Source of the DNA: a bacterium | GTDB taxonomy: Bacteria > Armatimonadota > Abditibacteriia > Abditibacteriales > Abditibacteriaceae | NCBI GenBank assembly: GCA_004172935.1 | Contig: SDZD01000009.1 | Span: 1-64,000 of the forward strand | Reading direction: 5' to 3' | DNA: 64,000 nt | Shown here: positions 16,535-26,238 of the stretch, one piece after another | Numbering within the stretch: position 1 is the stretch's first letter | How the letters are laid out: each line of letters starts with the position of its first letter | Translations under genes and position numbers: made by a program | Notes under the pieces: model-generated | The model's database searches: none | The model's input: only the letters and a program-made list of their open reading frames with translations | Told to the model about the DNA's origin: nothing

Positions 16535-19500
16535 CTAATGCGCAAAACTCGAAACGAAACTTTGGACTGACAAGTCCTCGCGCCACCCACGTTTTAGCTC
16601 TTGAACTGCTATCTGACGCACCCTCGCCTCACTATCGTTTTGAACACGATCTCGGATAAGAGCTAGAGTTTGCGGGTCTTCAGGCCATCCTTGCGCCAAG
16701 GCTTGAACTGCTGTCCAACGCATCCTTGCGTCAGTATCGTTTTGAACACGGTCTCGGATAAGAGCTAGAGTTTGCGGGTCTTCAGACCACCCACGTCTTA
16801 AGGCTTGAACTGCTACTTGGCGAACATCTGCGTCACTATCGTTTTGAATACGATCTTGAATAAGAGCTAGAGTTTGCGGGTCTTCAGCCCTTACCTCAGC
16901 CAAGGATTGAACTGCTATCTGACGAACAATTTCATCACTATCGTTTTGAACACGGTCTCGGATAAGAGCTAGAATTTGCGGGTCTTCAGCCCCTACTTCA
17001 ACCAAGGATTGAACTGCGGCCCAACGCACCCTTGCCTCGCTATCGTTTTGAACACGATCTCGGATAAGAGCTAGAGTTTGCGGGTCTTCAGCCCCTACCT
17101 CAACCAAGGATTGAACTGCTATCTGACGCACCCTCGCCTCACTATCGTTTTGAACACGATCTCGGATAAGAGCTAGAGTTTGCGGGTCTTCAGGCCATCC
17201 TTGCGCTAATTCCTCAACTGCAGCTTCACGCACATCTGAGTCAGTATCGTTTTGAACACGGTCTCGGATAAGAGCTAGGGTTTGCGGGTCTTCAGACCAC
17301 CCACGTCTTAAAGCTTGAACTGCTATCCGACGCACACCTGCTTCACTATCGTTTTGAATACGATCTTGAATAAGAGCTAGAGTTTGCGGGTCTTCAGGCC
17401 ATCCCTGCGCCAAGGCTTGAACTGCAGCCTCACGCACATCTGCCTCACTATCGTTTCGGAGATTACCCTTTAGCCACACTAGAGTTTGCGGGTCTTCAGA
17501 CCACCCACGTTTTAGCTCTTGAACTGCTATCCGACGCACACCTGCTTCACTATCGTTTTGAATACGATCTCGGATAAGAGCTAGAGTTTGTGGGTCTTCA
17601 GGCCATCCCTGCGCCAAGGCTTGAACTGCTATTTGACGCACCCTCGCCTCACTATCGTTTTGAACACGATCTCGGATAAGAGCTAGAATTTGCGGGTCTT
17701 CAGCCCCTACCTTAACCAAGGATTGAACTGCGGCCCGGCGCACGCTTGCTTCACTATCGTTTTGAACACGATCTCGGATAAGAGCTAGAGTTTGCGGGTC
17801 TTCAGCCCCTACCTCAACCAAGGATTGAACTGCGGCCCGGCGCACGCTTGCTTCACTATCGTTTTGAACACGATCTCGGATAAGAGCTAGAGTTTGCGGG
17901 TCTTCAGGCCATCCTTGCGCTAATTCCTCAACTGCAGCTTCACGCACATCTGAGTCAGTATCGTTTTGAATACGATCTTGAATAAGAGTTAGAGTTTGTG
18001 GGTCTTCAGGCCATCCTTGCGCTAATTCCTCAACTGCTGTCCAACGCACTGTTGGCGAACTATCTCTTTGTGCCATCTCTCGGAGCCATAGCAATGTTTG
18101 TGGATCATCACGCCAATTACGAGCAAGTACCTCTACAGCCAACCAGTTTGACTTACTAATTTGTTGTTGAAGCCAAGAACGTGTTCTAATATCTGGCCAG
18201 ACTACAACAAGGGTCGCAAGGGCGTGTCTTCTAACTTCGAACCCTCTTACATCACTATATTGTGCGAGGGACTGAATTGCAGTGCGGAGCCGATCACTTA
18301 AAACGTCAAAACCGTTTCGGTTTCGTAGATCAGAAAAACATTGTGCAGCTAGAAACAAGTGGGAAGATGCCTTCCTGTCCTGCTTGGTTAGTAATCCTTC
18401 GATAAATTGAGCAGCCAGTTGCGAGTTTAGGCGGCCAATAACCAGGCGCAATACCTCATGCCACGTCTCATCTTTCCAGTGTGCCTCAAATGTTGCAAGT
18501 TCTAGGTCTTCTTGAGTTATCTCGTGTTTCTCAAATTTCCATACAAAATCGGATGCACAGAAAAACTCTAAAAAGGTCCGATGCACAAAAGCGAAAAGTT
18601 CATCTCCTAAAAAGCAAAGGATGAAGTTGCGAGTCCGTAGTTGCTCGATGAGTCGTCTCGCGATGGGTGCTGGCGCCGAATAACCATGTGTACGAATGTA
18701 CACTTCCAATGTTGTTTCTAACTCATCACGTGTAATAACATTACCTGCCAAGCCTTTAGGACCGGTTTGCATCTGGCTGGCAACTGCTCGCAACATAGCC
18801 TGTTTGTCGCGATAGTCGAAACTCTTGTCAATCTGTGCAAGGTCTTCACCTAAGGCGCGTGAGGCGTCCCACTGTTGCAACAATAAGCGTGACGCCTGCT
18901 CATACAATTCAGTTCGGTCACGTGGTAACTCTTGGTGGCGATTGAGTAACGCCATTAAAGTAAGCAAGAGTGGATTTTGAGCTAATTCGCGTATTGCCTT
19001 CGAATCATTAATGGCCTTTCTCAAACGGTCACGCTTGATTTGCAACTCACGAACGTCAGAGTAAGCTAAGTGATGCCAGTTCTGGATGAAGCTTTCGATT
19101 TGTTCATGTTCCAAATCTTGAAGCATGAAATGCTGAAATCCTGCATCACGCAGTTTTTGGTATTGATAACCAATGACACGAGATGTAACAATAAAGCGAG
19201 TTAGTGAATAAAATCCTGTTAATCGTTCAATCTCTTGTACTACGCGTTGGCGTGTGGATAAATCGAAAATTTCGTCTAGCCCATCAAAAAGGAAATATGC
19301 ACTACCATTTTGTAGCGCCGCATGCAGTTCATGCTGCTCCAAACGTCCGCACACACCAATACCATGATCCAAATAACCCAAAAAATCTAGGGGTTGCCCA
19401 TCAGATATATTTTCAACATATGTTTTTAACTCAATAAGCAAAGGAATTGGTTGTGTCGCTAGTTGGGAAGGTTCAAGATTAGCCCATTGTAGGGCAAGGT

Positions 19501-20389
19501 ATTGGAGTAACACCGACTTACCAGAACCCGGATCACCTAAAACTACGAAAAGACGTTCCTGTGCCTCGTGCAGCACTTCCAAAACTGGGCGCGTGGATTG
19601 TTGAAAATAGGTGTCTCGTAAAGCTCTCGATTCCTCTTCTCGCAATTCTGCTTCGAGGGAGCCTCTATCTCGCAGACGATGTTGATGCTCTTTAGGTAAC
19701 TCATAAACACGCGGATTGAACTCCTGACAACCGCGCACATTCTGCTCCACAAACACTTTCCATAACTTCATAGGTTGATGGGCTGTATCAGCATCTAGAG
19801 ATTCGAGACGTACATTGCCATACGAGCGGAGCAAACCATCACGATAAGTCCGTAAATCGAAGCCGGGCGCTATTCCAACTAGGCGCTTTATATTTTGTGT
19901 AGTCGCATCGATATTTTGTGCATCAAGTAATTCGCGTAATTCGGGAAATTCTGTCAGTATCATTCGCGCTTTTTGCTGGTAACGTCGAGCCAGCTTTTTC
20001 CATTCAAAATCCGTAGGCACATCCCGAATTCCCATCTCCTGCCATTGACGCGCCAAGGCTCCCGCATCCAAAATGGCGTCTGGCTCCAAAATGACATTTC
20101 CCAGTAATTTACGAACTTCGGGCCGCTTAACAAACTGGTCTAAAGCGTTTACATAATTGGGGAATGCCTCTTGTTCTTCACCTGCGCCAATAAGTTCATC
20201 TTGGAATTCAAGGACAAATCGCGCCAAGGCCTTAGCAGAAGCCTTGCTCCAATCATCACGTCCGCCGAACACGCTTTTGAGGGAATCTTTACAGAAGTCT
20301 TTTGCAAAGTCCTTAGCTGCATCGGTTACGATTCCAGATACGATGGGGCCGAACACAACACCTAAGGCTGTGAGAGTTATTGGATCCAT
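16535..20389 (-). CDS. NACHT-type STAND NTPase with expanded HEAT-like repeat array
   Basis: Large signal-transducing NTPase. ATG 20389 (MDPITLTAL) is preferred over the track's TTG at 20416; neither has a good ribosome site. Residues 1-275 are helical and of unknown type, probably the effector or signalling end. The NACHT core has Walker A GDPGSGKS (about 285-292), Walker B YFLFDGLDEI (about 365-374) and the NACHT-like TSRVIGY and NPLLLTLMALL segments. A helical region follows, then from about residue 795 to 1270 come 14 consecutive 34-residue repeats of type EDPQTLALIRDRVQNDSE-x2-VR-x2-AVQxL. They are HEAT-like in length and pattern, and nearly identical even at DNA level. The last 14 residues break the pattern. 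Base composition is visibly lower in GC than the flanking genes, suggesting transfer. NACHT proteins of this shape are known in anti-phage defence; that role here is inference. Confidence 0.92.
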   Translation of the reverse strand: MDPITLTALGVVFGPIVSGIVTDAAKDFAKDFCKDSLKSVFGGRDDWSKASAKALARFVLEFQDELIGAGEEQEAFPNYVNALDQFVKRPEVRKLLGNVILEPDAILDAGALARQWQEMGIRDVPTDFEWKKLARRYQQKARMILTEFPELRELLDAQNIDATTQNIKRLVGIAPGFDLRTYRDGLLRSYGNVRLESLDADTAHQPMKLWKVFVEQNVRGCQEFNPRVYELPKEHQHRLRDRGSLEAELREEESRALRDTYFQQSTRPVLEVLHEAQERLFVVLGDPGSGKSVLLQYLALQWANLEPSQLATQPIPLLIELKTYVENISDGQPLDFLGYLDHGIGVCGRLEQHELHAALQNGSAYFLFDGLDEIFDLSTRQRVVQEIERLTGFYSLTRFIVTSRVIGYQYQKLRDAGFQHFMLQDLEHEQIESFIQNWHHLAYSDVRELQIKRDRLRKAINDSKAIRELAQNPLLLTLMALLNRHQELPRDRTELYEQASRLLLQQWDASRALGEDLAQIDKSFDYRDKQAMLRAVASQMQTGPKGLAGNVITRDELETTLEVYIRTHGYSAPAPIARRLIEQLRTRNFILCFLGDELFAFVHRTFLEFFCASDFVWKFEKHEITQEDLELATFEAHWKDETWHEVLRLVIGRLNSQLAAQFIEGLLTKQDRKASSHLFLAAQCFSDLRNRNGFDVLSDRLRTAIQSLAQYSDVRGFEVRRHALATLVVVWPDIRTRSWLQQQISKSNWLAVEVLARNWRDDPQTLLWLREMAQRDSSPTVRWTAVEELAQGWPEDPQTLTLIQDRIQNDTDSDVREAAVEELAQGWPEDPQTLALIRDRVQNDSEASVRRAAVQSLVEVGAEDPQTLALIRDRVQNDSEASVRRAAVQSLVKVGAEDPQILALIRDRVQNDSEARVRQIAVQALAQGWPEDPQTLALIRDRIQNDSEAGVRRIAVQELKRGWSEDPQTLVWLKGNLRNDSEADVREAAVQALAQGWPEDPQTLALIQDRIQNDSEAGVRRIAVQALRRGWSEDPQTLALIRDRVQNDTDSDVREAAVEELAQGWPEDPQTLALIRDRVQNDSEARVRQIAVQSLVEVGAEDPQTLALIRDRVQNDSEARVRWAAVQSLVEVGAEDPQILALIRDRVQNDSDEIVRQIAVQSLAEVRAEDPQTLALIQDRIQNDSDADVRQVAVQALRRGWSEDPQTLALIRDRVQNDTDARMRWTAVQALAQGWPEDPQTLALIRDRVQNDSEARVRQIAVQELKRGWREDLSVQSFVSSFAH
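16580..18007 (-). repeat. 14 x 102-bp tandem repeat coding HEAT-like units
   Basis: Fourteen in-frame units of 102 bp (34 codons) run without any spacing change from 18007 down to 16580. The DNA phrase GCTAGAGTTTGCGGGTCTTCA and its minor variants recur in most units. Units 1-7 (18007-17294) and 8-14 (17293-16580) line up pairwise, including shared variants, so a seven-unit block was duplicated. A degenerate unit (RDDPQTLLWLREMAQRD) precedes the array. Confidence 0.93.
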
Positions 20390-20461
20390 GAGAATAATTT
20401 TATGTTGCCATATCAATGATTCTTCACTTGCCTTTCGTCTGCAATACCGGGGGCAATCTTT

Positions 20462-21142
20462 TTAAAATCGCCAGCGCCACTTCAGCCCTTCGACTAATTC
20501 GCTCGCGGCGAATTCTAGATGAACGACGCGACGGTGCAATGGATTAACCGAAGGCGACGAGGCATGAATGAGCAGCGGATGAAAAATCATCGCGCCGCCT
20601 TCGGGAACCGAGGCGATAACCTCGCCCCGCTTTGTCTCGCTCAGAATCTCGTCGTTGCTCAGCTTCCCGATGAGATGCGAGCCTGCCACAACTCGTAGTG
20701 CCCCATTGCTTTCCTCGCAGTCGTCCAGATGCAAGCGCAGTGTGGCCATCTTCTCCAGAACTTCGCGCGGCGGCTGAACATGAACCACTCCCTGCTTGCG
20801 TGACCACGGACCATATCCAATGGCCTCGCCTTGCTTCTCGACGGCGATGCTCAAATCTTGATGTGGCGGCACTAGCCAGTTGGCGCCGGGGATTTTGTCG
20901 AAGAAAATACCGCGCACCGCGAAACAATCGGCCCCTAAAACTGGCTCAATCAGCGAACGAACGGTTTCGCTGCTGGCCAACGATTGTACCCAATCGAGTT
21001 CCAGCAAACCGCGCATGGCATGTTCGCCACCGCTGGCATTTTCGGCCTGAGAACGCAGCATTTCGACTTCGGAAGCCGAGAGAATGTCGGGCAAGACCAC
21101 GAATCCTTTCGATTCGAGTTCAAAAAGCCAGTGGGGGTTCAT
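20462..21142 (-). CDS. Phytanoyl-CoA dioxygenase (PhyH)-family Fe(II)/2-oxoglutarate oxygenase
   Basis: Non-haem iron oxygenase of 226 aa. The iron-binding facial triad is visible as the HxD motif in PPHQDLSIAV (His94, Asp96) and the distal histidine in LLIHASSPS (about His193), with a downstream Arg (HRRVVH) for 2-oxoglutarate. Substrate is unknown; members hydroxylate lipids, amino acids or secondary metabolites. It lies 72 bp upstream of the NACHT start on the same strand, so the two may share a transcript, but the base composition here resembles the genome average rather than the NACHT gene. The start ATG 21142 is 63 bp from the divergent pyc gene. Confidence 0.88.
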   Translation of the reverse strand: MNPHWLFELESKGFVVLPDILSASEVEMLRSQAENASGGEHAMRGLLELDWVQSLASSETVRSLIEPVLGADCFAVRGIFFDKIPGANWLVPPHQDLSIAVEKQGEAIGYGPWSRKQGVVHVQPPREVLEKMATLRLHLDDCEESNGALRVVAGSHLIGKLSNDEILSETKRGEVIASVPEGGAMIFHPLLIHASSPSVNPLHRRVVHLEFAASELVEGLKWRWRF

Positions 21143-21205
21143 ATCTTCTCAGTTTAGAATTGCAGTTTTCGTTAAAATCCCCAGTTCCTGAAAGAAAAAT
21201 TAGTT

Positions 21206-24200
21206 ATGGCCAAACTCTTAGTTGCCAACCGCTCGGAAATTGCGATCCGCGTCTTTCGCGCCGCCACCGAATTGGGCCTCTCCACCGTTGCCATTTATAC
21301 CGTCGAAGACCGCTTTGCGACTCACCGTTTCAAAGCCGACGAAGCCTACGAACTCGACCCGCAAAAGGGGCCGGTTGGTGCTTATCTCGACCCCGAAGGA
21401 ATCGTTGCCCTCGCCAAAGCAAAAGGCGCGACGCTGGTTCATCCCGGCTACGGATTTTTGAGCGAAAACGCGGCTTTCGCCCGCGCCTGTGCCCGCGAAG
21501 GGTTGACCTTCGTTGGACCTAGCCCGGCACTGCTTGAAATGATGGGCGACAAGGTGGCGGCGCGCGCTCAGGCGCAAAAAGTTGGCGTCCCCACCCTACC
21601 CGGCACCGAAGAACCCGTCTCCGACCGCGAAGAGGCGCGCACCGTTGCCCAGCAAATCGGCTTTCCGCTCATCATCAAAGCGGCGGCAGGTGGGGGCGGG
21701 CGCGGTATGCGCATCGTGCGCGATCCGGCCTTGCTCGATTCACTGCTTGATGAAGCCCAAAACGAAGCAGGGCGCGCCTTTGGCGATTCGAGCGTCTTTC
21801 TGGAACGCTTCGTGGCCCGCGCCAAGCACATCGAAGTACAAATTCTCGGTGACCAACACGGCAATGTGCTGCACCTGCACGAGCGCGACTGTTCGGTTCA
21901 GCGTCGCCACCAGAAAGTCGTGGAGATTGCGCCCAGCATCAATCTGCCAGAACAAACGCGCCTCGAACTGTGTAACGCCGCGCGCGACTTAGCCCAGAGC
22001 ATCGGCTACGATAACGCGGGCACAGTCGAATTTTTGCTCGATCTCGATACCAACGAGTGGTTCTTCATCGAAATGAACCCGCGCATTCAGGTCGAACACA
22101 CCGTCACGGAACAAATCACTGGCATCGACCTGGTGCGTTCGCAAATTCTGGTCGCGCAGGGCTATGCCCTCGATTCGCCGGAACTGGCGCTTCCCAAACA
22201 GGAAAACATCGCCCGCAACGGCTTCGCGATTCAAGCGCGAATCACCACGGAGGACCCCGAAAACGGCTTCGCTCCCGATTACGGAAAGATTCTCGCCTAC
22301 CGCAGCGCCGCTGGATTCGGCATCCGTCTCGACGGTGGTATGGCGGCAGCTGGCGCCATCGTTACTCCCTTCTACGATTCGCTATTGGTCAAGGTGACAG
22401 CATCGGCGCCGACCTTCGAGGCCGCCATTGGGCGACTCGACAGGGCGCTTCGCGAATTTCGTATTCGCGGCCTCAAAACCAACATTCCCTTCGTAGAGAA
22501 CGTGTTGGCGCATCCGGTGTTTCGGTCAGGAATGGCGACGACCACCCTCATCGACACATCGCCCGAACTGCTGGCATTTTCCCCGCGCCGCGACCGCGCC
22601 ACCAAACTGCTGGCCTTCCTGGGCGATGTCATCGTCAACGGCAACCCGAACGCCAAAGGCTGGAAACCAACCAAACCCTTCGCCCAACCAAAAGTCCCCT
22701 CGGTGTTGCCCCAACGCGAAGCCAAGGGCACTCGCCAGTTACTTCAAGAGCTTGGTCCCAAAGGTTTCGCCGAATGGACGAAAGAACAAAAGCAGCTTCT
22801 CCTTACTGATACGACTTTGCGCGATGCTCACCAGTCTCTGCTGGCCACCCGCGTTCGCACCGACGACATGGTGCGCATCGCGGATGCCATCCAGAGCCGC
22901 TTGCCTGATCTGTACTCGCTCGAAATGTGGGGAGGCGCCACCTTCGATACCTCGATGCGCTTCGGGCGCGAAGACCCGTGGGAGCGCTTGCGCGTGCTGC
23001 GCGAGAAAATCCCCAACATCTGTTTCCAGATGCTGTTTCGCGGCTCAAACGCCGTGGGCTACTCGAACTATCCCGATAACGTGGTCGCGGGCTTCGTCAA
23101 GCACTCCGCCGAAAGCGGCATCGACATTTTCCGCGTCTTCGACTCGCTCAACTACCTGCCGAACCTGAAAGTGGCGATGGACGCCATCAACGAGAATGGC
23201 AAAGGAATTTGCGAAGCGGCCATTTGCTACACGGGCGATATTCTCGACCCAGCGCGTACCAAATACTCGCTCGCTTACTATATCGAACTCGCGAAGGAGT
23301 TGGAGCGCATGGGCGCCCATATTCTGGCGATTAAGGACATGGCGGGCTTGTGTCGCCCCTTCGCCGCCTACCAGTTGGTCAAAGCGCTTAAAGAAGAGAT
23401 TGGCCTTCCCATTCACTATCACACTCACGATACCAGCGGGACAAGCGCGGCCTCCATTCTCAAAGCCAGCGAAGCGGGTGTTGACATCGCCGATGCCGCG
23501 CTCAGTTCCATGAGTGGCGGCACCTCGCAGCCCAACCTGAACTCGTTGGTAGCAGCGCTCCAGCACACCGAGCGCGATTCGGGCCTCGACCTCGAAGCCC
23601 TTGATGAAATGAGCGACTACTGGGAAGGTGTGTTGCCCTTCTACTCCCCATTCGATACCACCAGCCGCGCTGGAACCGCCGAGGTTTACCTGCACGAGAT
23701 GCCCGGCGGTCAATACACCAACCTCAAGGAACAGGCCGCTTCGCTGGGCCTTTCCAGCCGTTGGCGCGAAATCGCCCGCACCTACGCCGAGGTCAATCAG
23801 TTGTTCGGCGACATAGTGAAAGTAACGCCCTCGTCCAAGGTCGTTGGCGATATGACGATGTTCCTCATCTCGCGCGGTATGAAGGCCAGCGATGTGCCCA
23901 ATTTGGAGCCGGGCGCAGTCGGCTTCCCCGAATCGGTGGTCGATATGCTGAGCGGTGGTTTGGGGCAACCGATGGGCGGTTTCCCGACGCAAGTCGTCAA
24001 AGCCGTTCTGGGCGATAAGCCCACGACCATCAAACGCCCCGGCGAAGATTTGCCACCGCTTGATTTGGAAAATGAGCGCCAGAAACTCGGCGACAATATC
24101 TCCGACGATGACCTGTATTCGAGCTTGATGTATCCGCAGGTATGGAAAGAGTTCGCCGCCTTCAAAGACCGCTTCGGCGACGTTTCGGTGTTGCCCACCA

Positions 24201-24631
24201 CCGCCTACTTCTACGGATTACAGCCCGATGAAGAAATTTCGGTTTCGATTGAAGCGGGTAAAACACTGATTCTCAAACTCATCAACGTTGGCGACGCCGA
24301 TAAATCGGGGCGCCGCAGCGTCAACTTCGAGTTAAATGGTATCGCCCGTTCGGTGTTGGTCGATGACAAAACCCTCGCGGGCGAAAAGAAGGGCCGCGTC
24401 AAAGCCAACCCAGCCAATGAAGGTGAAGTTGGCGCGCCGATTCCTGGCATGGTTACTCAAATCGGCGTCTCGGTGGGGCAAAAAGTTAGCCGGGGCGAGA
24501 AATTACTCTCTCTGGAAGCAATGAAGATGCTCACTCAGGTCAATGCTAACACCGATGGCGTTGTGAAGGAAATCGCAGTTGCTGTTGGCGAGACGGTCGA
24601 GGCGAAAGACCTGTTAGTGCGCGTCGAGTAA
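21206..24631 (+). CDS. pyc: Pyruvate carboxylase
   Basis: Full-length single-chain biotin enzyme (1141 aa; family about 1150) that carboxylates pyruvate to oxaloacetate, the main anaplerotic step. Domains in order: biotin carboxylase with ATP-grasp (AKLLVANRSEIAIRVFRA at the start, AAAGGGGRGMRIV, FIEMNPRIQVEHTVTE); carboxyltransferase from about 530 (LLTDTTLRDAHQSL, catalytic lysine in ILAIKDMAG); a conserved PYC/OADA domain; and a biotinyl domain with EAMKM near the C-terminus (biotinylated Lys about 1107). All signature residues appear intact. It is followed by mqo 106 bp downstream on the same strand; both enzymes make oxaloacetate. Confidence 0.97.
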   Translation: MAKLLVANRSEIAIRVFRAATELGLSTVAIYTVEDRFATHRFKADEAYELDPQKGPVGAYLDPEGIVALAKAKGATLVHPGYGFLSENAAFARACAREGLTFVGPSPALLEMMGDKVAARAQAQKVGVPTLPGTEEPVSDREEARTVAQQIGFPLIIKAAAGGGGRGMRIVRDPALLDSLLDEAQNEAGRAFGDSSVFLERFVARAKHIEVQILGDQHGNVLHLHERDCSVQRRHQKVVEIAPSINLPEQTRLELCNAARDLAQSIGYDNAGTVEFLLDLDTNEWFFIEMNPRIQVEHTVTEQITGIDLVRSQILVAQGYALDSPELALPKQENIARNGFAIQARITTEDPENGFAPDYGKILAYRSAAGFGIRLDGGMAAAGAIVTPFYDSLLVKVTASAPTFEAAIGRLDRALREFRIRGLKTNIPFVENVLAHPVFRSGMATTTLIDTSPELLAFSPRRDRATKLLAFLGDVIVNGNPNAKGWKPTKPFAQPKVPSVLPQREAKGTRQLLQELGPKGFAEWTKEQKQLLLTDTTLRDAHQSLLATRVRTDDMVRIADAIQSRLPDLYSLEMWGGATFDTSMRFGREDPWERLRVLREKIPNICFQMLFRGSNAVGYSNYPDNVVAGFVKHSAESGIDIFRVFDSLNYLPNLKVAMDAINENGKGICEAAICYTGDILDPARTKYSLAYYIELAKELERMGAHILAIKDMAGLCRPFAAYQLVKALKEEIGLPIHYHTHDTSGTSAASILKASEAGVDIADAALSSMSGGTSQPNLNSLVAALQHTERDSGLDLEALDEMSDYWEGVLPFYSPFDTTSRAGTAEVYLHEMPGGQYTNLKEQAASLGLSSRWREIARTYAEVNQLFGDIVKVTPSSKVVGDMTMFLISRGMKASDVPNLEPGAVGFPESVVDMLSGGLGQPMGGFPTQVVKAVLGDKPTTIKRPGEDLPPLDLENERQKLGDNISDDDLYSSLMYPQVWKEFAAFKDRFGDVSVLPTTAYFYGLQPDEEISVSIEAGKTLILKLINVGDADKSGRRSVNFELNGIARSVLVDDKTLAGEKKGRVKANPANEGEVGAPIPGMVTQIGVSVGQKVSRGEKLLSLEAMKMLTQVNANTDGVVKEIAVAVGETVEAKDLLVRVE

Positions 24632-24737
24632 GAGCAGCTATATATCGGTTGATGGGCGCGGCCTGATAACGATAAGCCAAACTGTTTTTCAATATTTGGC
24701 GGCGTTGACAAAAGCGCCCATTCATCTAATTAATTAC

Positions 24738-26234
24738 ATGAATTCCAACGCGAACACAGACTCTTCTCCCGATGTGCTTTTAATTGGTGCGGGCATCATG
24801 AGTGTCACGCTGGCCGTTTTGCTCAAGGAGTTGCAAAGCGAAACCACCATCGAACTGGTCGAGCGCCTTGAAATTCCCGCCTCCGAAAGCACCGAGGCAT
24901 GGAACAACGCCGGAACCGGGCACGCGGCCTTTTGCGAACTGAACTACACCCCCGAAAAAGCCGATGGCAGCATCGACGTTTCCAAAGCCATCAAGATTTC
25001 GGAGTCGTTCGAGATGTCGCGCCAGTTCTGGTCGTTTTTGGTCGATCAGGGCGTGTTGAAGAACCCGCCTAGCTTCATCCGCAAAACACCGCACCTCAGC
25101 TTCGTGTGGGGCGAAAAGAACGTCGAATACCTGCGCAAGCGCTACGAGGCGCTCAAGACATCGCCGCTCTTCTCCGCTATGGAGTTCTCGACAGACAAAG
25201 CCGTGCTGAAAGAGTGGATGCCCCTCGTCATGGAAGGTCGCGATGAGTCGCAACCAGTGGCCGCGAACCGCATGGAGATTGGTACAGACGTGAACTTTGG
25301 CGCCCTGACGCGCTCATTGCTCGAAAATCTCCAATCCAAGAGCGGCTTCTCGGTGCATTACAGCGAGGAAGTCACCAGCCTACATCGTGAAGCCGACCAG
25401 CGTTGGCGCGTCGATATTAAGAACCACAAAACGGGCCAGAAACGTACCGTGCGCGCCAAGTTCGTCTTCATCGGAGCGGGTGGCGGCTCGTTGCCTCTGT
25501 TGCTCAAATCGGGCATTCCCGAAAGCAAGGGCTTCGCGGGCTTCCCGGTCGGTGGCATCTGGCTCAAATGCACCAATCCCGAAGTCATCGCCAAACACAG
25601 CACTAAGGTCTATGGCAAGGCTTCAGTCGGCGCACCTCCCATGTCGGTGCCTCACCTCGACACGCGCGTCATCGACGGCAAAAAGGAACTGCTGTTTGGC
25701 CCTTACGCTGGCTTCTCGACCAAATTCTTGAAGAAGGGTTCGCTGCTCGATTTGCCGCTTTCGATTCGTCCCAGCAACATCTTCCCGATGCTGGCCGTTG
25801 GCAAAGACAATATCCCGCTCACCATGTACTTGGTGAATCAGGTGCGCCAATCGCCCGACGACCGCCTCGCTGCTTTGCGCGAATATTATCCCGAAGCGAA
25901 AAAAGAGGACTGGAAGCTCGAAATCGCGGGCCAGCGCGTTCAGGTCATCAAGAAAGACCCGAAGAAGGGTGGCGTTCTGGAATTCGGCACCGAAGTCGTC
26001 AGCGCCGCCGATGGCTCATTGGCCGCCCTGTTGGGCGCCTCCCCAGGCGCCTCGACCACCCTCTCCATCATGCTCACCCTGTTGGAGAAGTGCTACAAAG
26101 ACCAGTTCAAATCCGCAGAATGGCAAGCCAAACTCCGCGAGATGCTGCCCTCCTACGGCCAGTCTCTGGCCAACGACGCCGCCCTTTGCGAACGCATCCG
26201 TAAAGAGACAGGCGAGAAACTGCAACTGAACTAA
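24738..26234 (+). CDS. mqo: Malate:quinone oxidoreductase
   Basis: FAD-dependent peripheral membrane enzyme that oxidises malate to oxaloacetate and passes electrons to quinone. ATG 24738 (MNSNANTDSS) places the dinucleotide-binding motif DVLLIGAGIMSVTLA at residues 12-26; the track's TTG at 24696 adds an unlikely leader. Family blocks include ESTEAWNNAGTGHAAFCELNYTP, the VAANRMEIGTDVNFG segment, the GAGGGSLPLLLKSG motif and a C-terminal SPGASTTLSIMLTLLEKC. The 498-aa length is normal. It lies downstream of pyc, possibly one operon for oxaloacetate supply. The next gene is convergent and starts its 3' end four bases away. Confidence 0.96.
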   Translation: MNSNANTDSSPDVLLIGAGIMSVTLAVLLKELQSETTIELVERLEIPASESTEAWNNAGTGHAAFCELNYTPEKADGSIDVSKAIKISESFEMSRQFWSFLVDQGVLKNPPSFIRKTPHLSFVWGEKNVEYLRKRYEALKTSPLFSAMEFSTDKAVLKEWMPLVMEGRDESQPVAANRMEIGTDVNFGALTRSLLENLQSKSGFSVHYSEEVTSLHREADQRWRVDIKNHKTGQKRTVRAKFVFIGAGGGSLPLLLKSGIPESKGFAGFPVGGIWLKCTNPEVIAKHSTKVYGKASVGAPPMSVPHLDTRVIDGKKELLFGPYAGFSTKFLKKGSLLDLPLSIRPSNIFPMLAVGKDNIPLTMYLVNQVRQSPDDRLAALREYYPEAKKEDWKLEIAGQRVQVIKKDPKKGGVLEFGTEVVSAADGSLAALLGASPGASTTLSIMLTLLEKCYKDQFKSAEWQAKLREMLPSYGQSLANDAALCERIRKETGEKLQLN

Positions 26235-26238
26235 AGCC

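Noticed and set aside
16580-18007. CRISPR array
   Set aside because: The 102-bp period looks CRISPR-like at first glance, but there are no unique spacers; units are coding and in frame throughout, with gene context of a NACHT protein.
20462-21142. PhyH-type dioxygenase as a partner of the NACHT defence protein
   Set aside because: It is close and on the same strand, but its composition is genome-like and no defence link is known to me for this pair; kept as an ordinary neighbour.
23045-23992. 315-aa minus-strand ORF in pyruvate carboxylase
   Set aside because: Shadow of the carboxyltransferase domain; no recognisable domain of its own.
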